Part shown: in pieces, positions 36,835-46,918 of the stretch | How positions within the stretch are numbered: the first letter of the stretch is position 1 | How the letters are laid out: each line of letters starts with the position of its first letter | Source: Paenibacillus sp. Root52 | Lineage (GTDB): Bacteria; Bacillota; Bacilli; Paenibacillales; Paenibacillaceae | Assembly (NCBI RefSeq): GCF_001426865.1 | Contig: NZ_LMFO01000001.1 | Span: 496,001 to 560,000, forward strand | DNA: 64,000 nucleotides | Direction: 5' to 3' | Notes under the pieces: generated by a model | What the model was told of the DNA's origin: nothing | The model's database searches: none | What the model saw: the letters and a program-made list of their open reading frames with translations, nothing else | Program-made: the position numbers and the translations under genes

Positions 36835-39276
36835 ATGGAGATGAATATTTGGCAACAAGAAGAGGAACGGCTGGAGTTAGTTAGAAACAAATTGCAGGTA
36901 AGAATCTCTGAACTGGAGCCGGAAGTGGCCGGATTACATGATCAGGCGACGGACATCCGCAAGCGGTTCTGGGAAGAAGTTACGATGAATACAGGTAGCA
37001 ATGAAGATTTTGAAGAGTCGTTCTACACGATTAACCAACAGTCCGCAGTATTGGCTGAACGAGAGCGCGGCCATCAGCGATTGATGCAACAGTGGAAAAA
37101 CGTAAAGCGGCTGCTCCCATCACCGTATTTTGGACGAATCGACTTCCAGGAGAAGGGATTGAGCTTCAGCGAGAAAATCTATATCGGTGTATCTTCCTTT
37201 GTCGATCAGGACGGCTTGAGTTTTCTGATCTATGACTGGCGTACGCCCATCGCTAGCCTTTATTATGACGCTTCTCCCGGAGTGGCTTCATATGTTACCC
37301 CATCTGGAACCATCGATGGTACGATGGAACTTAAACGGCAGTTTCAGATCCAAAACGGAACAATAAATAATATGTTTGATGCAAATGAAACCATTGGAGA
37401 TGACTTGTTACAGCATGTGCTTGGTTCTGGTGCAGACTCGCAAATGAAAAGCATTGTAGCAACGATTCAGAAAGAACAAAATGCGATTATTCGTAATGAT
37501 ACAAGTCGAATGCTAATCGTGCAGGGGGCTGCCGGCAGTGGTAAAACCTCAGCAGCATTGCAGCGGGTAGCATACTTGCTCTACAAACACCGCCAGACAA
37601 TTAAGGCCGATCAGATCGTTCTGTTTTCTCCAAATCCGATGTTTGCTAGCTATATCTCTACCGTTCTTCCTGAGCTTGGTGAAGAGAATATGCAGCAGAC
37701 AACGTTCCAAGAATATCTCGACTATTGGTTAGATTCCACATTACGATCGGAGGATGTCTTTGACCAAATTGAATATGTTCTGACTAAACATAGTACGCCA
37801 GGCTACGAGGCTCGTCTTCAGGGGATGGAGTATAAGACATCCGAATCTTTCCTGCAAGCTCTACAGAACTATGGGTTATGGCTGGGACGTGAAGGCATGC
37901 AGTTCAGCGGGATTCGGATACAGAAACGGGATCTGATTACGGCAGAGCAGATGAAAGAGCAATTTTACGGGTATGATCATACCTTACCTCTAATAAATCG
38001 GGTTGCTCTCTTGCGAGAGTGGCTACTGAATGAACTGTCTTCGCTGGAACGGGCGGAACGTGAAGCTTCTTGGGTACAGGAAGAGTTAAACTATCTTGAT
38101 ACTGAACAATACGTAGAAGCATTCGGAATGCTGCACAAGGAGAAAGAGATATTCGACGTTGCCGAGCGTTATGCAGCCATTCTTAGAGATAACAAGAGCA
38201 AGCGACGTGGGGATGAAGGTGACTTCGATTTCACGCAGCGAGAGGAAGAACTGCTCCGTCAGAAGATTGTCAAAGCATATTTTAAACCGCTAAAGAAAAG
38301 TGTAAAGAACTTCTCTTTTGTCAATCTCCAAGCTATATACGGTCAACTGTTTGTCGATGAAGCAGCATACAAAGTTAGAACGAATGGAGCCCCTGTGCCT
38401 ACTTTATGGTCAGAAATCTGTAGGGGAACCCAGGAAATGTTGGATCAAAACGAGTTGTTTCACGAGGATGTAACGCCGTATTTATATGTAAAAGAGTTGA
38501 TTGAAGGTGTTCGGACGAACTCGGAAATTCGATATGTTTTCGTCGATGAGGGTCAAGATTATTCGACATTTCAATATGAGTATTTGAAAAAACTGTTTCC
38601 TCGAGCCCGGATGACGGTGCTGGGTGATTTTGGGCAAGCCATCTTCATGCAATCAACAAGTCTGGTTGGAGATCATTCGCCGCTGGTTCGCCTTTTTGGC
38701 GACACGGACACAAGTATGTTCTGCCTTTTACGTAGCTATCGTTCAACAAGAGAAATTGTTGAATTCACAAAAGCGATGCTGCCAGGCGGTGAAGAGATTA
38801 TGCCATTTGATCGCAAAGGGCCGAAACCACTTTTGACCAAATTAAATAGCAGAGAGAATCGCGATGCGCAGATTCTGGCGGATATCGCTGCACTTCGAGA
38901 TAAGGGACTCGAATCCATCGCGATCATCACCAAAACGGCAGCCGAGAGTCGTCAGGCTTATCACCTGTTGCAATCTCAAGGAAATGAAACGTTACAGCTC
39001 ATCACAAAAGAAACCATACACTTTGAAAAAGGATTGATGGTCATTCCCGTTTATCTAGCTAAAGGAGTCGAATTTGACGCCGTCCTAGTCTATGATGCTT
39101 CATCGCAAATTTACGGCAAGGAAAATGAACGCAAGTTACTCTATACGGCTTGTACGCGTGCAATGCACCAGCTTCATTTGTATACATGTAGTGATTGGTC
39201 ACCGTTTGTGCAGGCACTACCTGAGGATTCGTATGAGATGAGATATCTTCCTACACAGCTTAATGAGCAGTCATAG
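36835..39276 (+). CDS. helD: HelD-like RNA polymerase recycling ATPase (UvrD/Rep-like helicase fold)
   Basis: HelD-type proteins bind stalled RNA polymerase and use ATP to release it from DNA; relatives give tolerance to rifamycins. The product has 813 residues if it starts at ATG 36835 (after AAAAGGGTGG); ATG 36814 is also possible. An N-terminal coiled-coil arm (about 1-85), VSSFVDQDGLSFLIYDWRTPIASLYY, Walker A GAAGSGKT (231-238), Walker B VFVDEGQDY and the late CTRAMHQLHLY are as in the Firmicute family. It has its own promoter and terminator. Whether it acts in general recycling or in drug tolerance cannot be told here. Confidence 0.88.
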   Translation: MEMNIWQQEEERLELVRNKLQVRISELEPEVAGLHDQATDIRKRFWEEVTMNTGSNEDFEESFYTINQQSAVLAERERGHQRLMQQWKNVKRLLPSPYFGRIDFQEKGLSFSEKIYIGVSSFVDQDGLSFLIYDWRTPIASLYYDASPGVASYVTPSGTIDGTMELKRQFQIQNGTINNMFDANETIGDDLLQHVLGSGADSQMKSIVATIQKEQNAIIRNDTSRMLIVQGAAGSGKTSAALQRVAYLLYKHRQTIKADQIVLFSPNPMFASYISTVLPELGEENMQQTTFQEYLDYWLDSTLRSEDVFDQIEYVLTKHSTPGYEARLQGMEYKTSESFLQALQNYGLWLGREGMQFSGIRIQKRDLITAEQMKEQFYGYDHTLPLINRVALLREWLLNELSSLERAEREASWVQEELNYLDTEQYVEAFGMLHKEKEIFDVAERYAAILRDNKSKRRGDEGDFDFTQREEELLRQKIVKAYFKPLKKSVKNFSFVNLQAIYGQLFVDEAAYKVRTNGAPVPTLWSEICRGTQEMLDQNELFHEDVTPYLYVKELIEGVRTNSEIRYVFVDEGQDYSTFQYEYLKKLFPRARMTVLGDFGQAIFMQSTSLVGDHSPLVRLFGDTDTSMFCLLRSYRSTREIVEFTKAMLPGGEEIMPFDRKGPKPLLTKLNSRENRDAQILADIAALRDKGLESIAIITKTAAESRQAYHLLQSQGNETLQLITKETIHFEKGLMVIPVYLAKGVEFDAVLVYDASSQIYGKENERKLLYTACTRAMHQLHLYTCSDWSPFVQALPEDSYEMRYLPTQLNEQS

Positions 39277-39289
39277 AAAGCTTTGCCAG

Positions 39290-39318
39290 CCTTGGTTGTA
39301 TACAACCAAGGTTTTTTT
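39290..39318 (+). terminator. Terminator of the HelD-like gene
   Basis: CCTTGGTTGTATACAACCAAGG (39290-39311) in two halves is a perfect palindrome, followed by TTTTTTT. Confidence 0.88.
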
Positions 39319-39443
39319 AGTTCTGTAGAAGGTAGGCTCGTTGTCTAAGCAATGATAGAATAGCTACAGATTGACGCACATTTTTCATTCATCTTCAGAG
39401 TAGTATGGTGTATCCATTGAAACATACCGATTGGAGGATTCTT

Positions 39444-41066
39444 ATGTATAAACTGATGATCGTAGATGACGAGTTACTCATGCGAGTTGGAATCCGTTCT
39501 ATGCTCAACTGGGAGGAGTTCGGATATAATGTGGTTGGTGAGGCGGGGAATGGCAAGGAAGCCTTGGAGCTTGCTTTGGAAGTTTCGCCTGATTTAATCA
39601 TTACGGATATTAAAATGCCTGTTATGGATGGTTTAAAGCTGATCCAAGAGGCATCTTGTGTACTCAAAACATGTAAGTATGTCATACTCAGTAATTTTGA
39701 CGAATTTCATTATGTGAAAGAAGCACTGAAGCTTGGTGCAGCAGATTATTTAATCAAGAGTGAGATTAGTGAAACATCTCTCATTGAACTTCTGACCAGC
39801 ATTACCCAGAAGCTACAAAGTGAGCAAATTAACCCAGCTAACGTATCGTCTGTGTCACTTGATTATTCCAAGAGCTTGAGGCACTTGAAGGATAGCTTCT
39901 TCCAAGATATTGTAAGCGGATTCATATGTGAGAAGGAAGTCGCATCCAAAGCGGAAGAACTGCAATTTCGTATCAGATCGGATCAATTGGTCGTGATCAA
40001 GTTCTTCGTTAATTATTACGAGAAAGCGAAGAAAAAGTATATCGAGAAGGGGGAGAAATTACTTCGATTTTCACTTCTGAATATTATGGAAGAGATCATC
40101 CCATCCAAATGGGAGAAGGAGATTTTTGTGGAAAGCTCCTCTGAATATTGGATTATCGTCAATGTACATCCTGAGACTGGCTCGATCTACGATGATCTGA
40201 ATAAGTTATGCTCTAAACTTTTAACCTCTGTAAAGGATTTTATGAATCTATCACTCACAGCAGCTGTAAGTACTATCGTTCCTGACTTCCGTTACATTAG
40301 AAAGGCATGTGAAGAAGCAGAATTCGCTCTAGATCAAGGTTTCTTCATGGGCAGCAACCAGGTGCTGCACTATAATGATGTGCTTCAAGCCCCGGCTCGG
40401 CAAGAGGTAGATGAAATGTTAAGCACGGAGCAGGAACGAGATTTTCTCAAATTGTGGGTAAGCAAGGACTACAACAGCGCGAAGGATTTCATTGAAGCAA
40501 TAAGATCAAATCTGGAGGCGCAACAAGCAAATGAGACCAGTGTACGGAAGCAATATATTTTACTGATGGAAACGATACACTCGCATCTGTCTCGTGGGAC
40601 AGAACGAGGTAAACGTAACGTTACAGAGAAATCACCTTATGAAATTGTACTCAAAGGAGAGTGTTGGGAAGATATTCATCAAGATATGTTGGAGCACATC
40701 GCTTATTATTTCAGGAACAATTCTCAGGACATGCAGGAACATACCCATGCAGACGTCGCGATCGAGATCATCAACAAGTATTATGCGGAGGACATTTCAC
40801 TCCAAGGCGTAGCGAATCAAATTAATGTTAATCCATCATATCTAAGTCGATTGTTCAAGCAGGAAAAGGGGGAGAACTTTATCGCATATTTAACGCGAGT
40901 TCGTATGGAACATGCGAAGAATTACCTTTTGAGCAAAGAGCTAAGGGTGTATGAAATCGCAGAAAAGGTAGGTTACCATAACTACACGTATTTCAGTAAA
41001 ATTTTCAAAAGATCTGTAGGGCATACCCCTGAAGAATATCGAGATCTACAGCAGGAATCCTTGTAA
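39444..41066 (+). CDS. YesN-type response regulator with AraC DNA-binding domain
   Basis: The 540-residue regulator starts at ATG 39444 after TTGGAGGA; the ATG at 39405 has no ribosome site. The receiver domain (about 1-125) carries VDDE acidic residues and phospho-acceptor Asp55 in IITDIKMPVMDG. A long middle region links it to a C-terminal AraC-type double HTH (about 430-535; ISLQGVANQINVNPSYLSRLFK and YEIAEKVGYHNYTYFSKIFK). With the kinase 22 bp downstream it forms a YesN/YesM pair, which usually controls a nearby sugar importer; the importer at 42931-46424 faces it. Confidence 0.93.
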   Translation: MYKLMIVDDELLMRVGIRSMLNWEEFGYNVVGEAGNGKEALELALEVSPDLIITDIKMPVMDGLKLIQEASCVLKTCKYVILSNFDEFHYVKEALKLGAADYLIKSEISETSLIELLTSITQKLQSEQINPANVSSVSLDYSKSLRHLKDSFFQDIVSGFICEKEVASKAEELQFRIRSDQLVVIKFFVNYYEKAKKKYIEKGEKLLRFSLLNIMEEIIPSKWEKEIFVESSSEYWIIVNVHPETGSIYDDLNKLCSKLLTSVKDFMNLSLTAAVSTIVPDFRYIRKACEEAEFALDQGFFMGSNQVLHYNDVLQAPARQEVDEMLSTEQERDFLKLWVSKDYNSAKDFIEAIRSNLEAQQANETSVRKQYILLMETIHSHLSRGTERGKRNVTEKSPYEIVLKGECWEDIHQDMLEHIAYYFRNNSQDMQEHTHADVAIEIINKYYAEDISLQGVANQINVNPSYLSRLFKQEKGENFIAYLTRVRMEHAKNYLLSKELRVYEIAEKVGYHNYTYFSKIFKRSVGHTPEEYRDLQQESL

Positions 41067-41088
41067 ACCATGAATAGAGGTGCATCCG

Positions 41089-42834
41089 ATGAAGCAAGTC
41101 CGATTCGTTCGAATCCAGCACAAAATCATGGTGATCTGTATAACGGTTATTATCCTTCCGGTACTTGTGATGACCATCAATTCCTATTATTCTTCTGAAC
41201 GATTATTGACACAGAATTATACGAACGTGCTGAACGATCTATCCAAGCAGACCAATATTCGAATAGATGAGTTTCTAAAAGAAATCGAAAAAATTACACT
41301 CCTCGCGAGCAATGGACTTAGTAATGATCTATCTGCGACGCCTGAAGGCAGTTTTCCAATTCAAGACTTTCTTCGAAATAGTGATGAGCAGCGAGAGATT
41401 GCAGCATACAATATTCTGATGAACTATATTATGATGAAGGATCGCGTATTCTCCATCTATCTCTATAACCTGAACGGAGGACAAGATCTGTTTGTCAGTC
41501 CTCACCAGCCTATTGATCCAAACTACAAAGTAGCGAACGAATTGTGGTTCAAAAGGTTCTTGCATAGGAATGATCGAACCATCACCTTGACTACCCGAAT
41601 TGATGAGCAATTGGAGAACAAAATCTTAGCAGTCTCACATGCGCGGAAAATTCATGATGTCTCTACGGGCAAACTGCTTGGTGTAATCGTCGTTAGCATT
41701 GATATTAAATTTATTGAAATCGTTAATCGTAACTTGCAGGAGGGGCTGCGCTCCAGATTCATGATCGTAGATGAGGACGATAAGATTGTATATAACGTGG
41801 ATGAACGCTTGATTGGTACGTTGTTTCGGGGAAACGTGCGTCCACCTGAAGCATTAAATGTTGTAGTGACCAGTCCTTTAAGTCAGCAAAAATGGACAAG
41901 TTATCTCTACATGCCGTTGGATGAGTTGACTGCTGACGGTAAAATATTAGGTCGTAACTTAGTAACACTCGCCATCGTGATGTTCCTTTTTGCAGCCGTG
42001 TTATCCGTATTTCTATCCCATGTTATTACAACACCAATCAAGAGACTTCTGCGGAATATCTCACTTGTAGAAAAAGGGCAGTTTGAACAAGTCGAGCATA
42101 TTCGCTCTCGTGATGAGATTGGACATCTATCGGTACGGTTCAATAAGATGTCGCATGAATTAAAACGTATGGTTGAGCGGATGCAGCAAGAAGAAATGGA
42201 GAAGGCTCAAGCCGAGATGCGTGCGCTTCATGCCCAGATTAATCCTCATTTCTTATACAATACACTTGGGTCGGTGAAATGGATCGCCTCCATGCAGCAG
42301 GCTGACAAAATCGTAGAAATGACAGATGCATTAATCTCCATGCTCCGCTATGCCACAAGATCGGATGAAACCCTAGTCACCATCCGTGAGGAGTTAGATA
42401 ATATTATGAACTATGTGACCATTCAGAATGTGAGATACTATGGTTGCATTCAGATGAACTATGAGATTGAGGATCGACTACTGGACTACCGGATGCCGAA
42501 AATGATTCTACAGCCCATAGTTGAAAATGCGATCTTTCACGGTCTTGCCGAAATCGAAGATGATGGCATCATAACGATACGGATTCAAACGAAGGGCAGC
42601 GATATTACGATCGAGGTTTGTGATAATGGAGTAGGTATGGAAGATCATACAATACAAAATTTATTGGATGAGAAGCCGAGAGTATGCGATGGGACGAAAG
42701 GAATCGGAGTTCATAATGTGCAGCGGCGTATTCAGCTTCATTTTGGAAAGTCCTACGGGATCCAAGTAGATAGTAAAGTAGGAGAGGGGGCGATTTTTAC
42801 CATTTTGTTGCCTGGCATTTCAGATATCAAGTAG
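41089..42834 (+). CDS. YesM-type sensor histidine kinase
   Basis: The 581-residue membrane kinase uses ATG 41089, 8 nt after GAGG; the GTG at 41080 overlaps that site. It has a first membrane segment at about 13-31, an extracellular Cache-like sensor (about 35-285), a second membrane segment at about 288-311, HAMP (about 312-365), then the His_kinase domain with His387 in AQINPHFLYNTL. The ATPase domain has QPIVENAIFHG, DNGVGM and GIGVHNVQRR. It probably senses an extracellular sugar, perhaps through the binding protein at 44820. Confidence 0.94.
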   Translation: MKQVRFVRIQHKIMVICITVIILPVLVMTINSYYSSERLLTQNYTNVLNDLSKQTNIRIDEFLKEIEKITLLASNGLSNDLSATPEGSFPIQDFLRNSDEQREIAAYNILMNYIMMKDRVFSIYLYNLNGGQDLFVSPHQPIDPNYKVANELWFKRFLHRNDRTITLTTRIDEQLENKILAVSHARKIHDVSTGKLLGVIVVSIDIKFIEIVNRNLQEGLRSRFMIVDEDDKIVYNVDERLIGTLFRGNVRPPEALNVVVTSPLSQQKWTSYLYMPLDELTADGKILGRNLVTLAIVMFLFAAVLSVFLSHVITTPIKRLLRNISLVEKGQFEQVEHIRSRDEIGHLSVRFNKMSHELKRMVERMQQEEMEKAQAEMRALHAQINPHFLYNTLGSVKWIASMQQADKIVEMTDALISMLRYATRSDETLVTIREELDNIMNYVTIQNVRYYGCIQMNYEIEDRLLDYRMPKMILQPIVENAIFHGLAEIEDDGIITIRIQTKGSDITIEVCDNGVGMEDHTIQNLLDEKPRVCDGTKGIGVHNVQRRIQLHFGKSYGIQVDSKVGEGAIFTILLPGISDIK

Positions 42835-42850
42835 TTATGCAACATTCAGC

Positions 42851-42884
42851 AAAAGGACTTGCAGTTCAGCCTGCAAGTCCTTTT
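42851..42884. terminator. Bidirectional terminator between the YesNM pair and the facing importer
   Basis: AAAAGGACTTGCAG (42851-42864) is the exact complement of CTGCAAGTCCTTTT (42871-42884), loop TTCAGC. A and T ends make it work for both convergent units. Confidence 0.92.
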
Positions 42885-42930
42885 CATATCGTTAAAGCCA
42901 TAGAGTGCACGGAATGAATGAATCAATGGG

Positions 42931-43821
42931 TTATCCTTTGACACTACCCAGTACCAATCCTTTAGTAAAGTACTTCTGTAGAAATGGATATACAAGCAGG
43001 ATCGGTATAGCACCTAAGAACATTTGAGCAGCGCGTCCAGTTCTTGCATTCATCATGGATAAGAGTTGGGTATAATCCGATCCAGATTTCAACATGATCT
43101 GTTCAAAGCTCTGCAAGAGGGTCTGTAAGTAGCTTTGTAATGGATAATTGGCTGGATTGTTCATATAGATAATGCCATCAAACCAAGAGTTCCAATGGGC
43201 GACGATACTGAATAAGCCTACTGTTGCAAGGGCAGGTTTGAGGAGTGGAAGCAAAATACGGAGTAAGACTTGTACAGGCCCAGCTCCATCAATAATTGCG
43301 GATTCCTCGATCTCTTCGGGTAAGCCTCTAATGAAATTCATAAGAATAATCATACTGAATACGGGGAGAGCACCTGGCAGGATCAGTGACCAGATCGAAT
43401 CAATGAGTCCCATTTTGACGACTACAAGATACGTTGGAATTAACCCTCCATTAAATAACATGGTGACGATGAAAAACCCCATATAGATATTGCGACCCAT
43501 CACTTTGTCCTTCGACTTGGATAACGGATAGGCAGTGAGCACAATTAATATCAGATTCACTAGCGTTCCGAGTATCGTTCGTTTAACGGCGATCCAGAGA
43601 GAGGAAAAAAATGCTCCACCCGTTAGGGCAAACTCATATGCTTTGGTATTGAATTCGACGGGCCAGAATGTAACAGTACCTGCAGATACAGCCGAACTAC
43701 TACTGAACGATACGGCCAGCAAGTTGATAAATGGGAGGATACAGAGTAGAGAGATGACCAGCAATATCGTATAGTTCACAATATGAAACAGACGCCTGCT
43801 CAAACTTTTATCATAGACCAT
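42931..43821 (-). CDS. Carbohydrate ABC transporter permease (LplC/YtcP type)
   Basis: The 296-residue membrane protein has six likely helices. The EAA loop reads EEIEESAIIDGAGPVQVLLR, which docks on the ATPase. It ends GLVLGSVKG, like the permease at the window start. It is the last gene of a three-gene importer operon (binding protein, LplB-type, LplC-type) on the minus strand and starts 15 bp after the LplB-type gene, behind AAGGAGGA. No ATPase gene is present; a shared MsmX-like ATPase is expected from what is known of this class. Confidence 0.95.
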   Translation of the reverse strand: MVYDKSLSRRLFHIVNYTILLVISLLCILPFINLLAVSFSSSSAVSAGTVTFWPVEFNTKAYEFALTGGAFFSSLWIAVKRTILGTLVNLILIVLTAYPLSKSKDKVMGRNIYMGFFIVTMLFNGGLIPTYLVVVKMGLIDSIWSLILPGALPVFSMIILMNFIRGLPEEIEESAIIDGAGPVQVLLRILLPLLKPALATVGLFSIVAHWNSWFDGIIYMNNPANYPLQSYLQTLLQSFEQIMLKSGSDYTQLLSMMNARTGRAAQMFLGAIPILLVYPFLQKYFTKGLVLGSVKG

Positions 43822-43836
43822 AATGAGAGTTCCTCC

Positions 43837-44727
43837 TTAGAAGATACGATAGCCGGCTACCCTGTATGCCAGAATGTACGAGACAGCAACCAGAATACTG
43901 GAGATGATGGATTTGAATAATCCGACGGCTGTACCAATCGAATACTGAGCCTGCTGAATACCTAGTCGGTATACATAGGTGTCAATAATATCTCCCGTCT
44001 GATAGACGACAGGGGAGTATAGGTTATAGATTTGGTCGAATCCAGCATTGAGTACATTACCGAGGGATAATACAGTCATCAAAACAATGGTTGGCATGAG
44101 CAGGGGAAGTGTGATGTAGATCGTTTGCTTCCATCGTTTGGCACCATCAATCACTGCGGCTTCATATAATCCTGGGTCAATGCTCGTAAGAGCAGCTAAG
44201 TATACGACCGTTCCGAACCCGAAGCCTTTCCAGATGTCACTCACAATCATCGTCCACGGAAAGAGAGAGGGTGTGCCAAGAAAGGAAATAGGCTGAATCC
44301 CGAATACACCAAGGAATGTATTAACGATGCCGTTGGCACTAAGGATATCGAGCATGATGCCGGCCATGATGACCCAGGATAAGAAATTTGGGATATATAC
44401 GAGGGTTTGAAATGTACGTTTGACTCCACTATGGAGCACCTCGTTAAGCAGTAATGCGAAGATAACAGGGACGACGATCCCACCAACAATTTTGAACGCG
44501 GACATGTACAATGTATTCCAGATCGTTCTTATGAAGTTCGGCTGATTAAATATGTGTGCAAAGTTGTCCCATCCAACCCAAGGTGAGTTGAAACCTAGGC
44601 CAGGATTGTATTTCTGAAATGCAATAATAAGCCCATAAAAAGGGATATAGCTGAAAATAAACACCAAGACCAGACTCGGGATCAACATGAGATGGTAGGG
44701 ACTCTGCTGTTTCCATTTTCGCAGCAT
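43837..44727 (-). CDS. Carbohydrate ABC transporter permease (LplB/YtfT-like, CUT1)
   Basis: The 296-residue membrane protein has six helices, with PYHLMLIPSLVLVFIFSYIPFYGLIIAFQKYNP at the N-terminus and EAA loop LYEAAVIDGAKRWKQTIYITLP. It pairs with the LplC-type permease downstream to form the channel. It starts after ACGGAGGAATTG. A terminator-like hairpin in the gap before it probably lowers its expression relative to the binding protein. Confidence 0.95.
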   Translation of the reverse strand: MLRKWKQQSPYHLMLIPSLVLVFIFSYIPFYGLIIAFQKYNPGLGFNSPWVGWDNFAHIFNQPNFIRTIWNTLYMSAFKIVGGIVVPVIFALLLNEVLHSGVKRTFQTLVYIPNFLSWVIMAGIMLDILSANGIVNTFLGVFGIQPISFLGTPSLFPWTMIVSDIWKGFGFGTVVYLAALTSIDPGLYEAAVIDGAKRWKQTIYITLPLLMPTIVLMTVLSLGNVLNAGFDQIYNLYSPVVYQTGDIIDTYVYRLGIQQAQYSIGTAVGLFKSIISSILVAVSYILAYRVAGYRIF

Positions 44728-44771
44728 TTCAATTCCTCCGTTCTAGATGTGTTTCCGTTGTAACCGCTATC

Positions 44772-44801
44772 AAAAAAGGGGGTGAGACGATGCTCATCCC
44801 C
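44772..44801 (-). terminator. Attenuating terminator between binding protein and permease genes
   Basis: On the minus strand GGGGATGAG (from 44801) pairs with CTCACCCCC (to 44778) with one mismatch, followed by TTTTTT (44777-44772). It lies inside the importer operon. Confidence 0.7.
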
Positions 44802-44819
44802 TCACTGCAACCGTACGTT

Positions 44820-46424
44820 TTATTTGCCGTAGGTGTCATTGACAGCCTGAGTTGCTTCATCGCCTCCGGCAGCGCGCCAATTCTGAACAAGAACATCGAA
44901 ATAATCAATATTTTCGCTACCCATAATAATCTTCGTGAAGCCTTCAGTCAGAATATCATCCAGTGTGGAGCCGTAGTTCGACAGTACTTCTGGTGAAACT
45001 CCCCACAGAGCTGTCTTGATATAGTTCTCGCTGTCTAACACTTTCTTGGCAAGACTATAGGCATTCTTAGGCGCTCCTTGCTGCAAATAGTCTCCGACAG
45101 ATCCTGGCGTTGCATTCTCCATAAACTCCACACTGTTGTTGTATTTCTGCCACATGCCCGAAGTGGTTAATCCGCTAGTGTCTTTGGATTGAAGGGCTGC
45201 GGATACGGCTTCAAACTGCTCATAATCGGAGTTAGGATTAAGCACGCGGAATGCACCAACAACATGTGCAATATCGTTATCTAATAAGTCGGACAATGTT
45301 TCCTGAGATTCCTTACCACTGCCCTCGTCCACGATGTATGCGTAGTCGTTCAGAATTTTGATCACTTCTTGTGGATTAGCGAATCCTTTCTTCATGACAA
45401 TATAATTGTTGTTAGCGAAGAAGATGGATTGCTTCGCTTCTTTTCCATCAATCGTAGGGATGAGATAAGGGTAGAAGATCGCGTCTTTTCCCAGATTGGA
45501 TACCGTATCTACGCCAGGATTGTAACCCCACCATTGGTAAAAAGGCTGAATTCCCACTTTGCCTGCGACAATATCGGCATTCATTGCGTTAAAGTCTTTG
45601 ATTGCGAACTCCGGATCAATGATCCCTTGTTTATACCATTCCGCCCAGTCAGCAAGTGCCTGCTTCATTTCGGGCTGGATTGAGCCATAAGTTAATTTTC
45701 CAGTGGAATCCTCGATCCACATATCGGGATGTGCGCCCCACGCAATTGCGAGTAGGTTCAAGTAATCTAGACTTTGGTCTACCGCGATCCCATAACCGCC
45801 ATGCTTCTCCATAAACTTTAATGCGATCTCCTTGATGTCTCCCATGGAGGTAGGGTCTTTAATACCGAGTTCTTCTTTCCAATCGTTCCGAATCCAGACA
45901 AAATCGGGCTGTTCAATTAATCCCCAGTGCATCTGAGGTATACCGTACAATTTGCCATCCTTCTTCCCAGACTCGTAACTGTCCTTGTCCATTTCCATGT
46001 AACTTTTAACACGATCTGAAGCGTGCTGATCGAACACTTCGGTTAGATCCATTACCATGTCCGCTTCGACCAGCTGCTTCAATTGAGAAGGGTTAACTCT
46101 GAATACGTCAGGTAGATCATTGGAGGCGATCGCTAAATTCAATTTGGTATTGTACTCATCACTGACCCAGTCCGTTTTGACATTAATATTGAACTTTTCT
46201 TGGTAGCGCCGTATCCATACATTGTTGGTAATATCATCGCCCTGTGGATATTTCGCAGCCGTGTGTTCAGATGTTACGGTATGAATCGTTATGGTTCCTG
46301 AATCGCTGGTATCCGTGTCCGGATTCGTTGGATTTTGACCAACACCGCTATCGTTTGTACAAGCTGCGAGTAATACGGTCGACATGAGTAAAGACAACAC
46401 GACAGATCTAGTTTTCTTGTTCAT
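44820..46424 (-). CDS. Extracellular solute-binding lipoprotein of sugar ABC importer (LplA-like)
   Basis: The 534-residue lipoprotein has a signal peptide with lipobox LLAACTND, so lipidation is expected at Cys22, and an acidic Thr/Ser linker. The mature domain is of the SBP_bac_1 type (LPDVFRVNPSQLKQL, DGKLYGIPQMHWG, NPQEVIKILNDYAY). It ends WRAAGGDEATQAVNDTYGK, as common in LplA-like proteins. It starts after AAGGGGGAAAG. It is the first gene of the importer operon and probably the most expressed. It is clearly diverged from the two receptors in the glycan locus, so it likely binds another sugar. Confidence 0.94.
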   Translation of the reverse strand: MNKKTRSVVLSLLMSTVLLAACTNDSGVGQNPTNPDTDTSDSGTITIHTVTSEHTAAKYPQGDDITNNVWIRRYQEKFNINVKTDWVSDEYNTKLNLAIASNDLPDVFRVNPSQLKQLVEADMVMDLTEVFDQHASDRVKSYMEMDKDSYESGKKDGKLYGIPQMHWGLIEQPDFVWIRNDWKEELGIKDPTSMGDIKEIALKFMEKHGGYGIAVDQSLDYLNLLAIAWGAHPDMWIEDSTGKLTYGSIQPEMKQALADWAEWYKQGIIDPEFAIKDFNAMNADIVAGKVGIQPFYQWWGYNPGVDTVSNLGKDAIFYPYLIPTIDGKEAKQSIFFANNNYIVMKKGFANPQEVIKILNDYAYIVDEGSGKESQETLSDLLDNDIAHVVGAFRVLNPNSDYEQFEAVSAALQSKDTSGLTTSGMWQKYNNSVEFMENATPGSVGDYLQQGAPKNAYSLAKKVLDSENYIKTALWGVSPEVLSNYGSTLDDILTEGFTKIIMGSENIDYFDVLVQNWRAAGGDEATQAVNDTYGK

Positions 46425-46737
46425 GTACTTTCCCCCTTGTTAGCGATAATAGAGTGAATGGTGCCTTGAAAATATTGTAATCGAGAACGAAATATCGGGA
46501 TATAAACGTTATTGACGAAAAGCACTAAGTTATTTTACTTTATCAAATCACAGAGGAAAAGTGAATGGAAGGCATCTTGCACTTATTTTACTTGAGTCTG
46601 ATCTTATTTTTACTTTCAAAGGCTAATAAACAATTAAATGAATATTTCAACATATGAAAAATTCACAATAATAAGACGCCATTCCGCTGATCATATTGAG
46701 CATACCCTACTTTCGCGCACGCCCCTTGAAAAACAAC

Positions 46738-46777
46738 AAAAAGTAGCACATCTCACCGTTAAATACTACTTTTTTTT
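46738..46777. terminator. Terminator-like hairpin with no gene ending at it
   Basis: AAAAAGTAG (46738-46746) is complementary to CTACTTTTT (46766-46774), followed by more T on the plus strand; the minus strand also gives a T-rich tail. It lies between two divergent genes, so any transcript ending here must start within the gap. Confidence 0.5.
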
Positions 46778-46805
46778 CAGTGAATACTCTGCACATTATA
46801 GTTGA

Positions 46806-46834
46806 AGGACAGATCAGTGAAACGGGTATATAAT
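46806..46834 (+). promoter_or_regulatory. Promoter of the TetR gene
   Basis: AGGACA (46806-46811), 17 bp, TATAAT (46829-46834). The sequence GGGTATATAAT at the -10 is the same as at the downstream P450 promoter and includes one half of the palindrome seen there, so autoregulation is possible. Confidence 0.5.
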
Positions 46835-46918
46835 GGTGCTATAACTGAGGCCGGAGCGAAGACAAAGGTTTGTAATACATATAACTATTTTAAAATCAGA
46901 CTTGGGGCGATTAGAGAC

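Larger units (their letters stand above)
46425..46918. other. Divergent intergenic region between importer and TetR gene
   Basis: The 494-bp gap carries the importer promoter region, a terminator-like hairpin at 46738-46777 and a promoter for tetR at 46806-46834. No protein frame with a ribosome site is seen. Confidence 0.55.

Noticed and set aside
46802-46918. 39-residue extension of the TetR protein
   Set aside because: It spans the -35 and -10 boxes of the likely tetR promoter; TetR proteins begin close to the HTH.
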